Assembly: GCA_945787155.1 (NCBI GenBank)
Contig: CALZHD010000009.1
Location: 1-38,843 of the forward strand
Reading direction: 5' to 3'
Length of the DNA: 38,843 nucleotides
From: an uncultured Gammaproteobacteria bacterium
GTDB lineage: Bacteria > Pseudomonadota > Gammaproteobacteria > SZUA-140
The position numbers and the translations under genes were made by a program. The number at the start of each line of letters is the position of its first letter. Positions within the stretch are counted from its first letter, which is position 1. This document shows positions 9,275 through 17,745 of the stretch, piece after piece. The notes under the pieces were generated by a model, which saw only the letters and a program-made list of their open reading frames with translations, made no database searches and had not been told where the DNA came from.

Positions 9275-10057
9275 TTAGAGTGCGTTGCGTATTGCCCACA
9301 GATCCGGGAATAACGGGGTGAGCAGGGTCTTGTAAAGATAATCGACACCGACTGAACCGCCAGTACCGATCTTGTTGCCGATGGTGCGTTCAACCATCTT
9401 AATGTGGCGATAGCGCCACTCCTGCAGTCCTTCGTCGAGATCGATCAGGTGTTCACAGAGCTGTGTCAGCAGTGATTCATCCCGGTAGATTTTGATCAGC
9501 TGTTGCTGCACGGCTTGATTGAGTTCAGGCGGGACTGAAACATCGCGCATGAGTTCCGATTCGGGCATTGGATAGCCACTGTCATTCAAACAGTGCAAAA
9601 AGGTATCCCATAGACTGGGCTGTTGCATGAGTGATTCGAGTCGCTCACGTGCGCCTAGCCCCTGTGGATAGTGGACGAATACGCTGGGGTTGCGTCTGCC
9701 GAGCATGAACTCGATCTCGCGAAACTGTACCGACTGAAAACCGCTGGCGCTTTCGAGACGATCACGAAAGGCGCGGAACGAAACCGGGCTGAGGGTCTCA
9801 ATGATGTCCATCTGCGCCACGAGCACTTTGAGGATATGCAGGACGCGATTCAGGTTACGTAGTGCTATCGGCAGGTTCTGTTGCGCGAGTGCAGATTGAA
9901 AATCGGCAAGTTCGTGGATGATCTGTTTAAACCACAATTCATAGACCTGATGGGTGATGATGAACAGCATTTCATCATGTTCCGGGTCCTCTGATAACGG
10001 TTGCTGTAGAGCCAGCAACTCATCGATCTTCAGGTAATTTTTATAGGTCAGTGGCAT
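9275..10057 (-). CDS. kynA: Tryptophan 2,3-dioxygenase
   Basis: A heme dioxygenase that opens the indole ring of L-tryptophan to N-formylkynurenine, the first step of the kynurenine pathway, in the cytoplasm. The 260-residue length is normal for bacterial enzymes. Recognisable family motifs are EMLFIITHQVYELWFKQ with the active-site His, SGFQSVQFREIEF with the substrate-contacting Arg, and EWRYRHIKMVER with the proximal heme His, followed by the flexible loop GNKIGTGGSVGV. It is the first gene of a two-gene kyn operon, with the kynureninase-like gene 4 bases downstream. Its upstream region is separated from the thioesterase gene by a REP-like hairpin. Confidence 0.95.
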   Translation of the reverse strand: MPLTYKNYLKIDELLALQQPLSEDPEHDEMLFIITHQVYELWFKQIIHELADFQSALAQQNLPIALRNLNRVLHILKVLVAQMDIIETLSPVSFRAFRDRLESASGFQSVQFREIEFMLGRRNPSVFVHYPQGLGARERLESLMQQPSLWDTFLHCLNDSGYPMPESELMRDVSVPPELNQAVQQQLIKIYRDESLLTQLCEHLIDLDEGLQEWRYRHIKMVERTIGNKIGTGGSVGVDYLYKTLLTPLFPDLWAIRNAL

Positions 10058-10142
10058 GGTTTGATTATTTCATTAATTTAGTTGGGCGCAAGTTATGGAA
10101 CCTCTAATGTCACTATGCATCACATTTTAGATAATGCACAAA

Positions 10143-10220
10143 GTAGCCCGGGCTGAGGTAAAACCCGGGAGGGTAATGGCACTGTTCCCCGGGTTTCGCT
10201 GTGAGCTCAGCCCGGGCTAC
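10143..10220. repeat. REP-like nested palindrome (long hairpin)
   Basis: Perfect 15-base inverted arms GTAGCCCGGGCTGAG (10143-10157) and CTCAGCCCGGGCTAC (10206-10220) enclose a second inverted pair, AAACCCGGG (10161-10169) and CCCGGGTTT (10188-10196). GC-rich dispersed palindromes of this kind are typical of REP/BIME families moved by RAYT transposases. It sits between the thioesterase stop and the kynA start, so it could also stabilise or end the upstream transcript. No T-tract follows. Only one copy is seen in this window. Confidence 0.85.
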
Positions 10221-10261
10221 ACGTAAATTATGTAGATATGGTGAGGAGTGAACCACATCAA

Positions 10262-10747
10262 TCAGCTAAAGGCCGAATCGCTGTCGGGTTGATCGCTACG
10301 ATGTACCAGAAAGGCGACCACGGTTGCTTCGGCGGTTTTTAGCTCGTTTGCATAGAGACTACATTCGAGTGTGTATTTCTTATTTTTGATCTCGGTGACC
10401 TGGGCGCGCAGTTCCAGTTGTTGATCATTTGGCGTCGGGGCAAGGTATTTGATGTTGAGCATGCCGGTGGCGAAGCGATAGTAGGGTTCCGAGATCAATG
10501 GTCGCCCTTCGTTACGGATTGCGGTTGCCATGGCAGTGGCCATACAGTGACAGTCGATCAGTGTGGCGATGATGCCGCCGCAGGTGATTCCGTCCCAGCC
10601 TTCGTGATGTTTCTCGGGTCGCCAGTGGCAGACCCCTTCGTCACCCTCCCAGTAGCTGTGAATCTTTAGTCCAGCCGCATTGTTACCACCGCAGCCGAAA
10701 CAGACGTCGCCGGGCATTGCGAGTTGGAAGTATTCAGGGTCAGACAT
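10262..10747 (-). CDS. PaaI-like hot-dog thioesterase
   Basis: A 161-residue hot-dog fold protein, probably an acyl-CoA thioesterase. The motif HHEGWDGITCGGIIATLIDCHCM is the typical active-site helix region of the PaaI/4HBT group, and FATGMLNIKYLAPTP is the following central strand. An N-terminal CFGCGGNN with a pair of Cys residues is a common feature of one subgroup. The start lies 3 bases after the prpD stop, so it is the last gene of the 2-oxoacid dehydrogenase/methylcitrate operon. A role in recycling CoA from accumulated acyl-CoA is inference from position; the substrate is unknown. Confidence 0.85.
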   Translation of the reverse strand: MSDPEYFQLAMPGDVCFGCGGNNAAGLKIHSYWEGDEGVCHWRPEKHHEGWDGITCGGIIATLIDCHCMATAMATAIRNEGRPLISEPYYRFATGMLNIKYLAPTPNDQQLELRAQVTEIKNKKYTLECSLYANELKTAEATVVAFLVHRSDQPDSDSAFS

Positions 10748-10750
10748 TTG

Positions 10751-12211
10751 TTATACTTCCTTCGACTGGATTACTTTCCACAGATCCATGAAATGGTCTA
10801 CAGGCATAGCATGTAACGTTTCCTGATTTCGCATCAACGCTGCCAGCTGTTCCCGCTGTGTCGTAGCGTAGTGATGTGTCAGATTGTCATGAAATTTGAG
10901 TTCCAGCAGTGGATAGGCATCGCTGCGACGACGACGGTGGCCAATCGGATAGTCTATGCAGACCTCTTCAATAGAGCCATTTTCAAAGTGGATGACGATA
11001 CGGTTGCCGATGGCACGTTTGTCCGGGTTTAGATAGTCATCGCTAAATTGTTTATCTTCCATTGCCTGCATCTTGCCACGCAATTGATCAATACGAGGAT
11101 CGGCGGCGATCTCATCGTTGTAATGGTCACTCTCCAATGTACCGAACAGTAGCGCAATCGCCACAGCGTATTGGAGCGAGTGGTCACGGTCGGCAGGATT
11201 GTGTAGTGGGCCGGTTTTATTGATGATGCGCATCGCGGCATCTTGGGTGTGGAGTTCGATCCGCTGGATTTGATCAATGTGTGATATGACGCTGGGATGT
11301 AATTTCACAGCACATTCAACCGCGGTTTGAGCATGAAATTCGACCGGGTAGGAGACCTTAAACAGGATGTTCTCCATCACGTAACAGCCATACGCTTTTT
11401 TAACGACGAGTGGTTGGCTATTGAAGCAGACAGCTTCAAAACCCCATTGTGGTGTAGTGAGGGTATTGGGGTAACCCATCTCGCCGTTGAGTGCCATCAA
11501 GGCATGACGCACGGCGCGTGAGGTGGCATCACCGGCGGCCCATGATTTTCGCCAGCCGGTATTGGGTGCGTGGCGATAACTGCGCAGCGTGCCGCCATCG
11601 GCCCATGCATTGGAGAGCGCATTGACGATCATCTCTTTATCGCCGCCAAGCAGGCGTGTCGCCACGGCGGTGGAGGCGATCTTTACCAGCAGTACATGAT
11701 CGATACCGAGTCGGTTAAAGCTGTTTTCGAGGGCCAGTATCCCCTGGATCTCATAGGCCTGAATCATCGCGTTGAAAACGTCACCCATTGTCAATGCAGG
11801 CTGAGGTTGTGTGCGGCTGACATAGTCGGCGCAGGCAAGGATCGCCCCGAGGTTATCAGAGGGATGACCCCACTCGGCGGCGAGCCAGGTGTCATTGTAA
11901 TCGAGCCAGCGCACCATCGTGCCGAGGTTGAATGCGGCCTGAACTGGATCGAGCTGGTAATCAGTGCCAGGTACCGGAACACCATTGGCGAGTGTTGCGC
12001 CGGGGACGACTGGGCCGAGTCGTTGGCGGCACTCATCTGTCTGTAGTGCGAGGATACCGCAACCGAGTGCATCGAACAGGCTGTAGCGTGCGGTCTCGAT
12101 CGCCTCATCACTTGCTGCACTGTAATTGCAGACATAATCGGCGATATCGAGCAGCAGTTGATCGGGTGGGGCGCGTCGGTTGTCGTCGCCATGGTCAATA
12201 GGTTTATTCAT
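10751..12211 (-). CDS. prpD: 2-methylcitrate dehydratase PrpD
   Basis: PrpD dehydrates 2-methylcitrate to 2-methyl-cis-aconitate in the methylcitrate cycle that oxidises propionyl-CoA. The 486-residue length matches the MmgE/PrpD family. Family blocks include [14 protein letters not shown] near the N-terminus, [32 protein letters not shown], the [33 protein letters not shown] region, and [12 protein letters not shown]. The ATG overlaps the end of prpC by 8 bases. No AcnD/PrpF alternative is present in the window, so this dehydratase probably does the step, with a general aconitase elsewhere for the rehydration. Confidence 0.94.
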   Translation of the reverse strand: MNKPIDHGDDNRRAPPDQLLLDIADYVCNYSAASDEAIETARYSLFDALGCGILALQTDECRQRLGPVVPGATLANGVPVPGTDYQLDPVQAAFNLGTMVRWLDYNDTWLAAEWGHPSDNLGAILACADYVSRTQPQPALTMGDVFNAMIQAYEIQGILALENSFNRLGIDHVLLVKIASTAVATRLLGGDKEMIVNALSNAWADGGTLRSYRHAPNTGWRKSWAAGDATSRAVRHALMALNGEMGYPNTLTTPQWGFEAVCFNSQPLVVKKAYGCYVMENILFKVSYPVEFHAQTAVECAVKLHPSVISHIDQIQRIELHTQDAAMRIINKTGPLHNPADRDHSLQYAVAIALLFGTLESDHYNDEIAADPRIDQLRGKMQAMEDKQFSDDYLNPDKRAIGNRIVIHFENGSIEEVCIDYPIGHRRRRSDAYPLLELKFHDNLTHHYATTQREQLAALMRNQETLHAMPVDHFMDLWKVIQSKEV

Positions 12212-13319
12212 CGTCAGGATACTCCCGTGGCGTGGGACCGATGTATTCGGCAGTGGGGCGGATCAGGCGATTATCACTGCGCTGTTCAATGATATGGGCC
12301 GCCCAGCCACTGGTACGTGCGATGACAAACAGCGGTGTAAAGAACGGCTTTGGAATATCGCACAGGTGATAGGCCGAGGCGCTGTAGAAATCCAGGTTTG
12401 GGAACATCCCTTTTTCGCGTTGCATCACCTGCTCGATACGTTCAGAGATATTAAACAGAGACATATCGCCTGCAGCCTCAGAGAGGTCTTTCGACCATTG
12501 TTTGATAATCGGTGAACGTGGATCACAGTGACGATAGACGCGGTGGCCAAATCCCATGATCAGCTGTTTTTTTGCCAGCATCTCAAGCAGGCCAGCCTCT
12601 GCGGAAGCGGGATTTTCAAATTGTGCGATGAGTTCCATTGCCGCCTCATTGGCACCGCCATGCAGTGGTCCACGCAACGTACCGATGGCACTGGTGATTG
12701 CTGAATAGAAGTCGGAGAGGGTGGCGGTGGTGACACGCGCGGCAAAGGTCGAGGCGTTGAATTCGTGCTCTGCATAGAGGATCAGCGATGCATCGACGGC
12801 ACGGCAGTGCAGTTCATCGGGGGCTTTGTCGTGTAACAGGTGCAGGAAATGGGCGGCGATACTGTCGTCATCCGTCTGCGTGTTGATGCGTTTTCCATTA
12901 GCGTGAAAGTGGTGCCAGTAAAGCAGCATCGATGCAAATGATGCCATCAGGCGGTCGGCTATGTCGGTCTGTTGCAGTGTTGAACGTTCGGCTTCAATGC
13001 AACCTAGCGCGGAGCAGCCAGTGCGCAAAATATCCATTGGATTGGCGTTTGCAGGAAGCTGTTCCAGGATGGCCTTCAACGCATCTGGCAGGCTGCGTAG
13101 TGACTGGAGTTTTATACGATAGGCCTTGAGGGTTGCGCTGTCTGGCAGTGTTCCATGAATCAATAGATAGGCGACCGCCTCGAATGAACTCCTGGTGGCG
13201 AGGTCGTGTATGTCATAACCACGGTAGAAGAGTCCATCGCCACTTGCCTCCACCGTAGAGATGGCCGTTTCTCCTGCTGACACACCGGCGAGTCCTCTAT
13301 GATCAGTCGCTGTCATCAT
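12204..13319 (-). CDS. prpC: 2-methylcitrate synthase PrpC
   Basis: A citrate-synthase family enzyme that condenses propionyl-CoA with oxaloacetate to 2-methylcitrate. At 371 residues it is of the short class typical of PrpC. The N-terminus [13 protein letters not shown] and [11 protein letters not shown] are family signatures; the catalytic residues are seen in [21 protein letters not shown] and PNLDFYSA. The start ATG shares one base with the prpB stop (TAATG); an ATG one codon later is also possible. Position between prpB and prpD makes the methylcitrate assignment stronger than plain citrate synthase. Confidence 0.94.
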   Translation of the reverse strand: MMTATDHRGLAGVSAGETAISTVEASGDGLFYRGYDIHDLATRSSFEAVAYLLIHGTLPDSATLKAYRIKLQSLRSLPDALKAILEQLPANANPMDILRTGCSALGCIEAERSTLQQTDIADRLMASFASMLLYWHHFHANGKRINTQTDDDSIAAHFLHLLHDKAPDELHCRAVDASLILYAEHEFNASTFAARVTTATLSDFYSAITSAIGTLRGPLHGGANEAAMELIAQFENPASAEAGLLEMLAKKQLIMGFGHRVYRHCDPRSPIIKQWSKDLSEAAGDMSLFNISERIEQVMQREKGMFPNLDFYSASAYHLCDIPKPFFTPLFVIARTSGWAAHIIEQRSDNRLIRPTAEYIGPTPREYPDDE

Positions 13320-14218
13320 TACTCTGGATCATTCAGGCCATCGTTTTGGTCGGCATCTCTGTCGAGAGCCGTTTCAAAACGGTAATAGTCGAGATGCTGG
13401 TAGAGTTCCTCTCTGCTCTGCATGCGGTCAACCACGGCGGCCTGACTCCCGTTGGCTCGAATGGCATTATAGCCCTCCCATGCGGCAGCGCTCATCAGTC
13501 GGAAGGCACTGAGTGGATAGAGGGCAATCGCGACGCCGACACTTTGGAGTGCTTCAATGTCAAACAGGGGTGTCTTGCCAAACTCGGTGATGTTGGCGAG
13601 GAGTGGAACATTGATGGCAGCGGTGATCTGCTGGTATTGTGCTAGCTCAGTGAGCGCCTCGGGAAAGAGCATCTCGGCACCCGCATCAATATAGTGCTGC
13701 ATGCGTTGCAGTGTGGCGGCTTCACCTTCCGTCGCAAAGGCATCGCAACGCGCCATGATGATAAAAGAGGATTCGCAGTGATCACGGGCGGCGACGGCCT
13801 CATCGATGCGTGACATCATCACACCGGTGGAAACCAGTTGTTTATTGGGACGATGACCGCAACGCTTGTTGTTCACCTGATCTTCGATATGGAGACCGGC
13901 AGCGCCGGCAGCGATGAGTCGTTCGACGGTTTCGATGATATCATCAAAACCGGTGTCGACGTCGACTAATAACGGCAGGTCTGTTGCACCAGTGATGCGT
14001 TGAACATCTTCGATGATATTATCGAGTGTGGTCAGTCCAAGGTCGGGCAGGCCATATGAGGCGTTGGCGACACCCGCACCGGAAAGATAGATGGCGCGAA
14101 AACCGGCCTGTTCGGCGAGCATTGCGCAAAACGCATTGATCGTGCCGACCATCTGCAACGGCCGCTCTACCATAAGCGCATCACGTAGGCGCCGTCCGGC
14201 TGGGATGGGGTCACTCAT
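13319..14218 (-). CDS. prpB: 2-methylisocitrate lyase PrpB
   Basis: A PEP mutase/isocitrate lyase superfamily enzyme that splits 2-methylisocitrate into pyruvate and succinate, closing the methylcitrate route. The metal-binding aspartates are in LLVDVDTGF, the catalytic Cys in [10 protein letters not shown], and the family block [17 protein letters not shown] is near the N-terminus. The length of 299 residues is typical. It follows the E2 gene after 21 bases and overlaps prpC by one base, so propionate oxidation and the 2-oxoacid dehydrogenase appear to be co-expressed. Confidence 0.95.
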   Translation of the reverse strand: MSDPIPAGRRLRDALMVERPLQMVGTINAFCAMLAEQAGFRAIYLSGAGVANASYGLPDLGLTTLDNIIEDVQRITGATDLPLLVDVDTGFDDIIETVERLIAAGAAGLHIEDQVNNKRCGHRPNKQLVSTGVMMSRIDEAVAARDHCESSFIIMARCDAFATEGEAATLQRMQHYIDAGAEMLFPEALTELAQYQQITAAINVPLLANITEFGKTPLFDIEALQSVGVAIALYPLSAFRLMSAAAWEGYNAIRANGSQAAVVDRMQSREELYQHLDYYRFETALDRDADQNDGLNDPE

Positions 14219-14239
14219 CAGTTTGGCTCATCGGCGTCG

Positions 14240-15382
14240 TTACTCCGTCTTGTTGAGGTCCTGGATCACGGCGGCGAGAAAACGTGCCGCTTCGCCTCCG
14301 GTGACGCAGCGGTGGTCGACCGTCAGTGACAGTGGCAGCATGGTATGTACGACAGCCTGTTTATCGACGGCGATCACCTCATCACGTACACGTCCTGCGC
14401 CGAGGATGGCGACCGTGGGCGGCACCACAATGGGGTCTGCATAACGGCCACCAAAGGCGCCGAAGTTGGAGAGGGTAAAGGTGTAGCCGCGCATCTCCTC
14501 GGCAGGAATCGTGCGTGCCTTAACATCACTCTTGACCTGATTGAGTGCACTGCGCAGATCTGCGGGTGTCCGTTTGGCGATGTCTCTCAGTACCGGGACA
14601 AATAATCCTTCTTTGGTGTCGACCGCAATACCGAGGTCAATCTGTTGCCGCAGGCGCCGTCCGACGGCGTGCCCGTCGTACCACGCGTTAAGTGAAGGCT
14701 CTGCCTGGCAGCCGACGGCGATGGCACGGATCAGCCGTAGCGTGGTGTCCGCACCTGGTTGCCAGTCGTTTATATCGGCATCATCACAGATGGTGACGTC
14801 AGCCACCTCATCATGTGCCTGGGTCATGATATGAGCCATTGCACGGCGCACACCACGCAGGGGTTCCATCGGCCCCGCTTCTTCGAGGATTTTGGCAACA
14901 CGTTGTACATCGGCGGCGATCACTACGCCGTCCTTGCCTGACGGCGTGACTATCGACAGGTCGACCTTCATCCGTTGCGCCAGGGCACGTACCGCGGGCG
15001 TTGCCTTGATGCTGACGCTGCTGCCACTTTTGCCCCCGCCACTGCCAATGGTGGTGGGTGGTTCTTTGATAACGCCTTTATCACTCTCCATCTCTCCGAC
15101 GACCGTGCCCTGATCCTGCAGGGCAGGGGGACTCTTTTCATCATCATGCGTGAGTTCGAATTCAACTAGTGGATCACCGACCTGTGGAATGTCGCCCGCA
15201 TTGACATAGAGTTTGTGGATGACACCATGGTGCGGCGAGGGAATATCAACAATTGCTTTAGCGGTTTCGACGGAGAGCAGTGGTTGATCGAGTTTGACCG
15301 TATCGCCTTCTTTGATGTGCCATTCGACGATCTCTGCCTCCTGTAGTCCTTCACCCAGGTCGGGTAGCTTGAAAATATTCAT
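14240..15382 (-). CDS. Dihydrolipoamide acyltransferase, E2 of a 2-oxoacid dehydrogenase complex
   Basis: E2 core enzyme that transfers the acyl group from lipoyl-lysine to CoA. One N-terminal lipoyl domain is present, with the modified Lys at about residue 42 in SVETAKAIVDIP. A peripheral-subunit-binding domain follows (TPAVRALAQRMKVDLS, VTPSGKDGVV), then the catalytic domain with FTLSNFGAFGGR. The usual DHRxxDG active-site motif reads DHRCVTGG here; the His is kept and the Asp position is Thr. At 380 residues it is a compact single-lipoyl E2. It overlaps the E1beta stop by 4 bases (ATGA). The substrate may be branched-chain 2-oxoacids, 2-oxobutyrate or pyruvate; the adjacent prp genes favour a propionyl-CoA-yielding substrate. 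The E3 gene is not in the window. Confidence 0.9.
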   Translation of the reverse strand: MNIFKLPDLGEGLQEAEIVEWHIKEGDTVKLDQPLLSVETAKAIVDIPSPHHGVIHKLYVNAGDIPQVGDPLVEFELTHDDEKSPPALQDQGTVVGEMESDKGVIKEPPTTIGSGGGKSGSSVSIKATPAVRALAQRMKVDLSIVTPSGKDGVVIAADVQRVAKILEEAGPMEPLRGVRRAMAHIMTQAHDEVADVTICDDADINDWQPGADTTLRLIRAIAVGCQAEPSLNAWYDGHAVGRRLRQQIDLGIAVDTKEGLFVPVLRDIAKRTPADLRSALNQVKSDVKARTIPAEEMRGYTFTLSNFGAFGGRYADPIVVPPTVAILGAGRVRDEVIAVDKQAVVHTMLPLSLTVDHRCVTGGEAARFLAAVIQDLNKTE

Positions 15383-16359
15383 GCTTCCTCCAGTGTCTTT
15401 TTCACCGCAGCTATGATGCGGTCGGTCGATGGCATGTAGTCGTTTTCGAGCTTGAACATCGGCATGATTGTGTCATAACCGGTGACGCGCTGTACCGGTG
15501 CAAAGAGGCTCAGTAGACCGTGCTCAGCCAATTGTGCAGCAATCTCAGCACCCACGCCACAGGTGCGCGCGGCTTCGTGAACGATGACACAGCGCCCGGT
15601 CCTGGCGACAGAGTTGAGGATCGTCTCCATGTCGAGCGGCTTGATGGTCGCGACATCGATCACATCACAACTGACCCCTTCAGCTTCGAGCTGGTCAGCC
15701 GCCTGTAGTGTCTCGTGTGTCATCGCGCCCCACGTCACGAGCGTGACATCGGTGCCATCGCGCAGTTGAAAACAGACATCGAGCGGCAGCGCTTCACCAT
15801 CGTCCGCGACCTCCTGTTTCATCATGCGGTAGATCCGCTTGGGTTCCAGGAAGACAACCGGATCAGGATCCTGAATGGCAGCAAGCAGTAACCCGTAAGC
15901 GCGTAGGGGTGATGATGGGATGACCACGCGTAGCCCCGGCATATGGGCGAAGATCGCTTCAGTGCTTTCGGAGTGGTGTTCCGGTGCATGGATGCCGCCG
16001 CCATAAGGAGCGCGTAAAACCATCGGGCAGGTGATACGACCACGGCTGCGATTGCGCAGGCGGGTAGCGTGGCAGATCATCTGTTCAATGGTGGGATAGA
16101 TGAAACCCATAAACTGAATCTCTGCCACGGGACGTAGCCCCTGTGATGCCATGCCGATCGCCATGCCGGCAATCAATGTCTCAGCGAGTGGGGTATCGAG
16201 CACACGATCTGTGCCGTAGCGTTGTTGCAGTCCATCGGTAGCACGAAAGACGCCGCCATTGAGGCCGACATCTTCGCCAAAAATGATAACGTCAGGACTG
16301 TTTTCGAGTGCTCGCGCCATGGCGAGATTGACGGCTTCAATGATGGTGATTTCAGCCAT
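15379..16359 (-). CDS. 2-oxoacid dehydrogenase E1 component, beta subunit
   Basis: Beta subunit of a heterotetrameric thiamin-diphosphate-dependent 2-oxoacid decarboxylase (PdhB/BkdA2 type), 326 residues from the chosen start. Signatures are TIIEAVNLAMARALE, VIIFGEDVGLNGGVFRAT, AEIQFMGFIYP and RAPYGGGIHAPEHHSES. The ORF-track start at 16485 is read from within E1alpha; the ATG at 16359 (MAEITII) has a GGGGG Shine-Dalgarno about 8 bases upstream and gives the normal N-terminus, although the ATG at 16365 is an alternative. It overlaps the E1alpha stop by 8 bases, which suggests translational coupling for 1:1 subunit production. Confidence 0.92.
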   Translation of the reverse strand: MAEITIIEAVNLAMARALENSPDVIIFGEDVGLNGGVFRATDGLQQRYGTDRVLDTPLAETLIAGMAIGMASQGLRPVAEIQFMGFIYPTIEQMICHATRLRNRSRGRITCPMVLRAPYGGGIHAPEHHSESTEAIFAHMPGLRVVIPSSPLRAYGLLLAAIQDPDPVVFLEPKRIYRMMKQEVADDGEALPLDVCFQLRDGTDVTLVTWGAMTHETLQAADQLEAEGVSCDVIDVATIKPLDMETILNSVARTGRCVIVHEAARTCGVGAEIAAQLAEHGLLSLFAPVQRVTGYDTIMPMFKLENDYMPSTDRIIAAVKKTLEEA

Positions 16360-17461
16360 TGTCATCACCCCCTTGTTTCTGCTTACCGAGCCGTTCGACT
16401 TCATCACGTTGCGATTGGAGTGCATCGGGCAAGGTTTCATAGAGGTGATCAAACATGGTCTCAGGTGGTGCGGGTGGGGTTTCAAGATAGCTGCTGACGG
16501 CGGCCTCTACCTCAGCGGCGCATGTTTCATGCAGCTCGTTCTCTTGTGTCTCATCCCAGTTGTGATGTGCGGTAATATATTTTTTCAAGCGTTCAATCGG
16601 ATCGAGTAATTTGTGTTCATCTACGACGGTCTGTTCACGATAGCGACTGGCATCGTCTGCGGTGGTATGGTCGTGCATGCGATAGGTGATCGCCTCGATC
16701 AACGTTGGACCGGCGCCGCTGCGGGCTCTTTCAAGTGCATTTAACATCACATGGCGCATCGCGATCACATCATTGCCATCAACCTGTTCGCCGGGGATAC
16801 CCGCGGCGATCGCCTTCTGTGCCAGTGTCTGTGCGTGGGTCTGCACATCACGTGGCACTGAAATGGCCCATTGATTATTGGTGACGACCACTACCATTGG
16901 AAGTTGCCAGGCACCAGCGACATTGATCCCTTCGTAAAAATCGCCCTTTGAGGTGGCGCCGTCACCGAGAACGCTCACCGCGACACGTGGTTCATTGCGC
17001 AATTTCATCGCATAGGCGATGCCGGCACACTGTGGCACATGGGTAGCGATCGGCACCGTAATCGGCATGTCGTGAGGTTGATGCTGATAGGCCATGCCGC
17101 GTTCGTCACCGCCCCAGTAGCGCAGGATCTCACTCATCGCGACGCCACGTTGAAACTGCGCGCCATATTCACGGTAGGTAGGCAGCAGGACATCTTCGAA
17201 ACGCATCGCACTGCCGATGCCCACCGATACGGCTTCCTGGCCCAGTGATGACGAATAGGTGCCCATCTTACCTGTGCGTTGCAATGCAATTGCCTTGGTA
17301 TCAAAGGTGCGTGTCTGCACCATGGTGCGATAGAGTGCGATCAGTGCCTCGGCAGAGGCTGCAAATTCAGGGAGAGGCCCGACCAGCTCACCCTGTTGAT
17401 TCAATAACTGGGTGTAGTGGATTTCAAATTGGGCGACGCATTTTTTCTCTTCATTCGTCAT
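16352..17461 (-). CDS. 2-oxoacid dehydrogenase E1 component, alpha subunit
   Basis: Alpha subunit (369 residues) that binds thiamin diphosphate and decarboxylates the 2-oxoacid. The TPP motif spans GDGATSKGDFYEG to VVTNNQWAISVP (residues about 166-202). Other family blocks are TGKMGTYSSSLGQEAV, LPTYREYGAQFQRG and the phosphorylation-loop region YRMHDHTTADDASRYR. It heads the seven-gene operon E1alpha-E1beta-E2-prpB-prpC-prpD-thioesterase. Sequence alone does not separate pyruvate, branched-chain and 2-oxobutyrate specificity. Its upstream region carries two short palindromes that may be an operator. Confidence 0.92.
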   Translation of the reverse strand: MTNEEKKCVAQFEIHYTQLLNQQGELVGPLPEFAASAEALIALYRTMVQTRTFDTKAIALQRTGKMGTYSSSLGQEAVSVGIGSAMRFEDVLLPTYREYGAQFQRGVAMSEILRYWGGDERGMAYQHQPHDMPITVPIATHVPQCAGIAYAMKLRNEPRVAVSVLGDGATSKGDFYEGINVAGAWQLPMVVVVTNNQWAISVPRDVQTHAQTLAQKAIAAGIPGEQVDGNDVIAMRHVMLNALERARSGAGPTLIEAITYRMHDHTTADDASRYREQTVVDEHKLLDPIERLKKYITAHHNWDETQENELHETCAAEVEAAVSSYLETPPAPPETMFDHLYETLPDALQSQRDEVERLGKQKQGGDDNG

Positions 17462-17681
17462 GCTGGCTCCTTTGGCCTATTGTCAGGCCGCCATTCCGTA
17501 GAAGGTCTCTTCTTTAATGCCGTCGGGTGTTAATACCTGCTGTTACTTTATTCATCACAAGCATTGGATGGGTTGTCTCTTGATTCATCATCTGTTTTCC
17601 CTCGCTTCATGCTGAAGTCTGAAAATTGACGAGATTTAAAATGTGAATGAAATCATGCACGTCATCACTATATCGGCCGCA

Positions 17682-17736
17682 TGTGTCACATATTGATAGT
17701 TTAAGCCCCCTTTGGTGTGACACTTTCAACTATCAA
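17682..17736. promoter_or_regulatory. Paired palindromes upstream of E1alpha, possible operator
   Basis: Within the 284-base gap between the acyl-CoA dehydrogenase stop and the E1alpha start lie two 9-base palindromes, TGTGTCACA (17682-17690) and GTGTGACAC (17715-17723), with centres 33 bases apart, about three helical turns. Interleaved with them is a perfect inverted repeat TTGATAGTT (17693-17701) / AACTATCAA (17728-17736). The arrangement suggests cooperative binding of a dimeric regulator, or a hairpin ending the acyl-CoA dehydrogenase transcript. Which of the two cannot be decided by reading. The rest of the gap shows no gene. Confidence 0.45.
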
Positions 17737-17745
17737 AATAACAAC

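Noticed and set aside
9271-9393. Upstream extension of the kynureninase-like gene given by the ORF track
   Set aside because: It lies within kynA in another frame and reads as a non-homologous leader; the ATG at 9270 is better.
10097-10108. GGAACCTCTAAT, resembling the IS5/MITE terminal repeat
   Set aside because: Only 11 of 12 bases match, there is no partner end and no target duplication nearby, so chance or a relic cannot be distinguished.
11570-12046. 158-residue plus-strand ORF
   Set aside because: It is a shadow of prpD on the opposite strand; prpD shows clear family motifs across the same bases.
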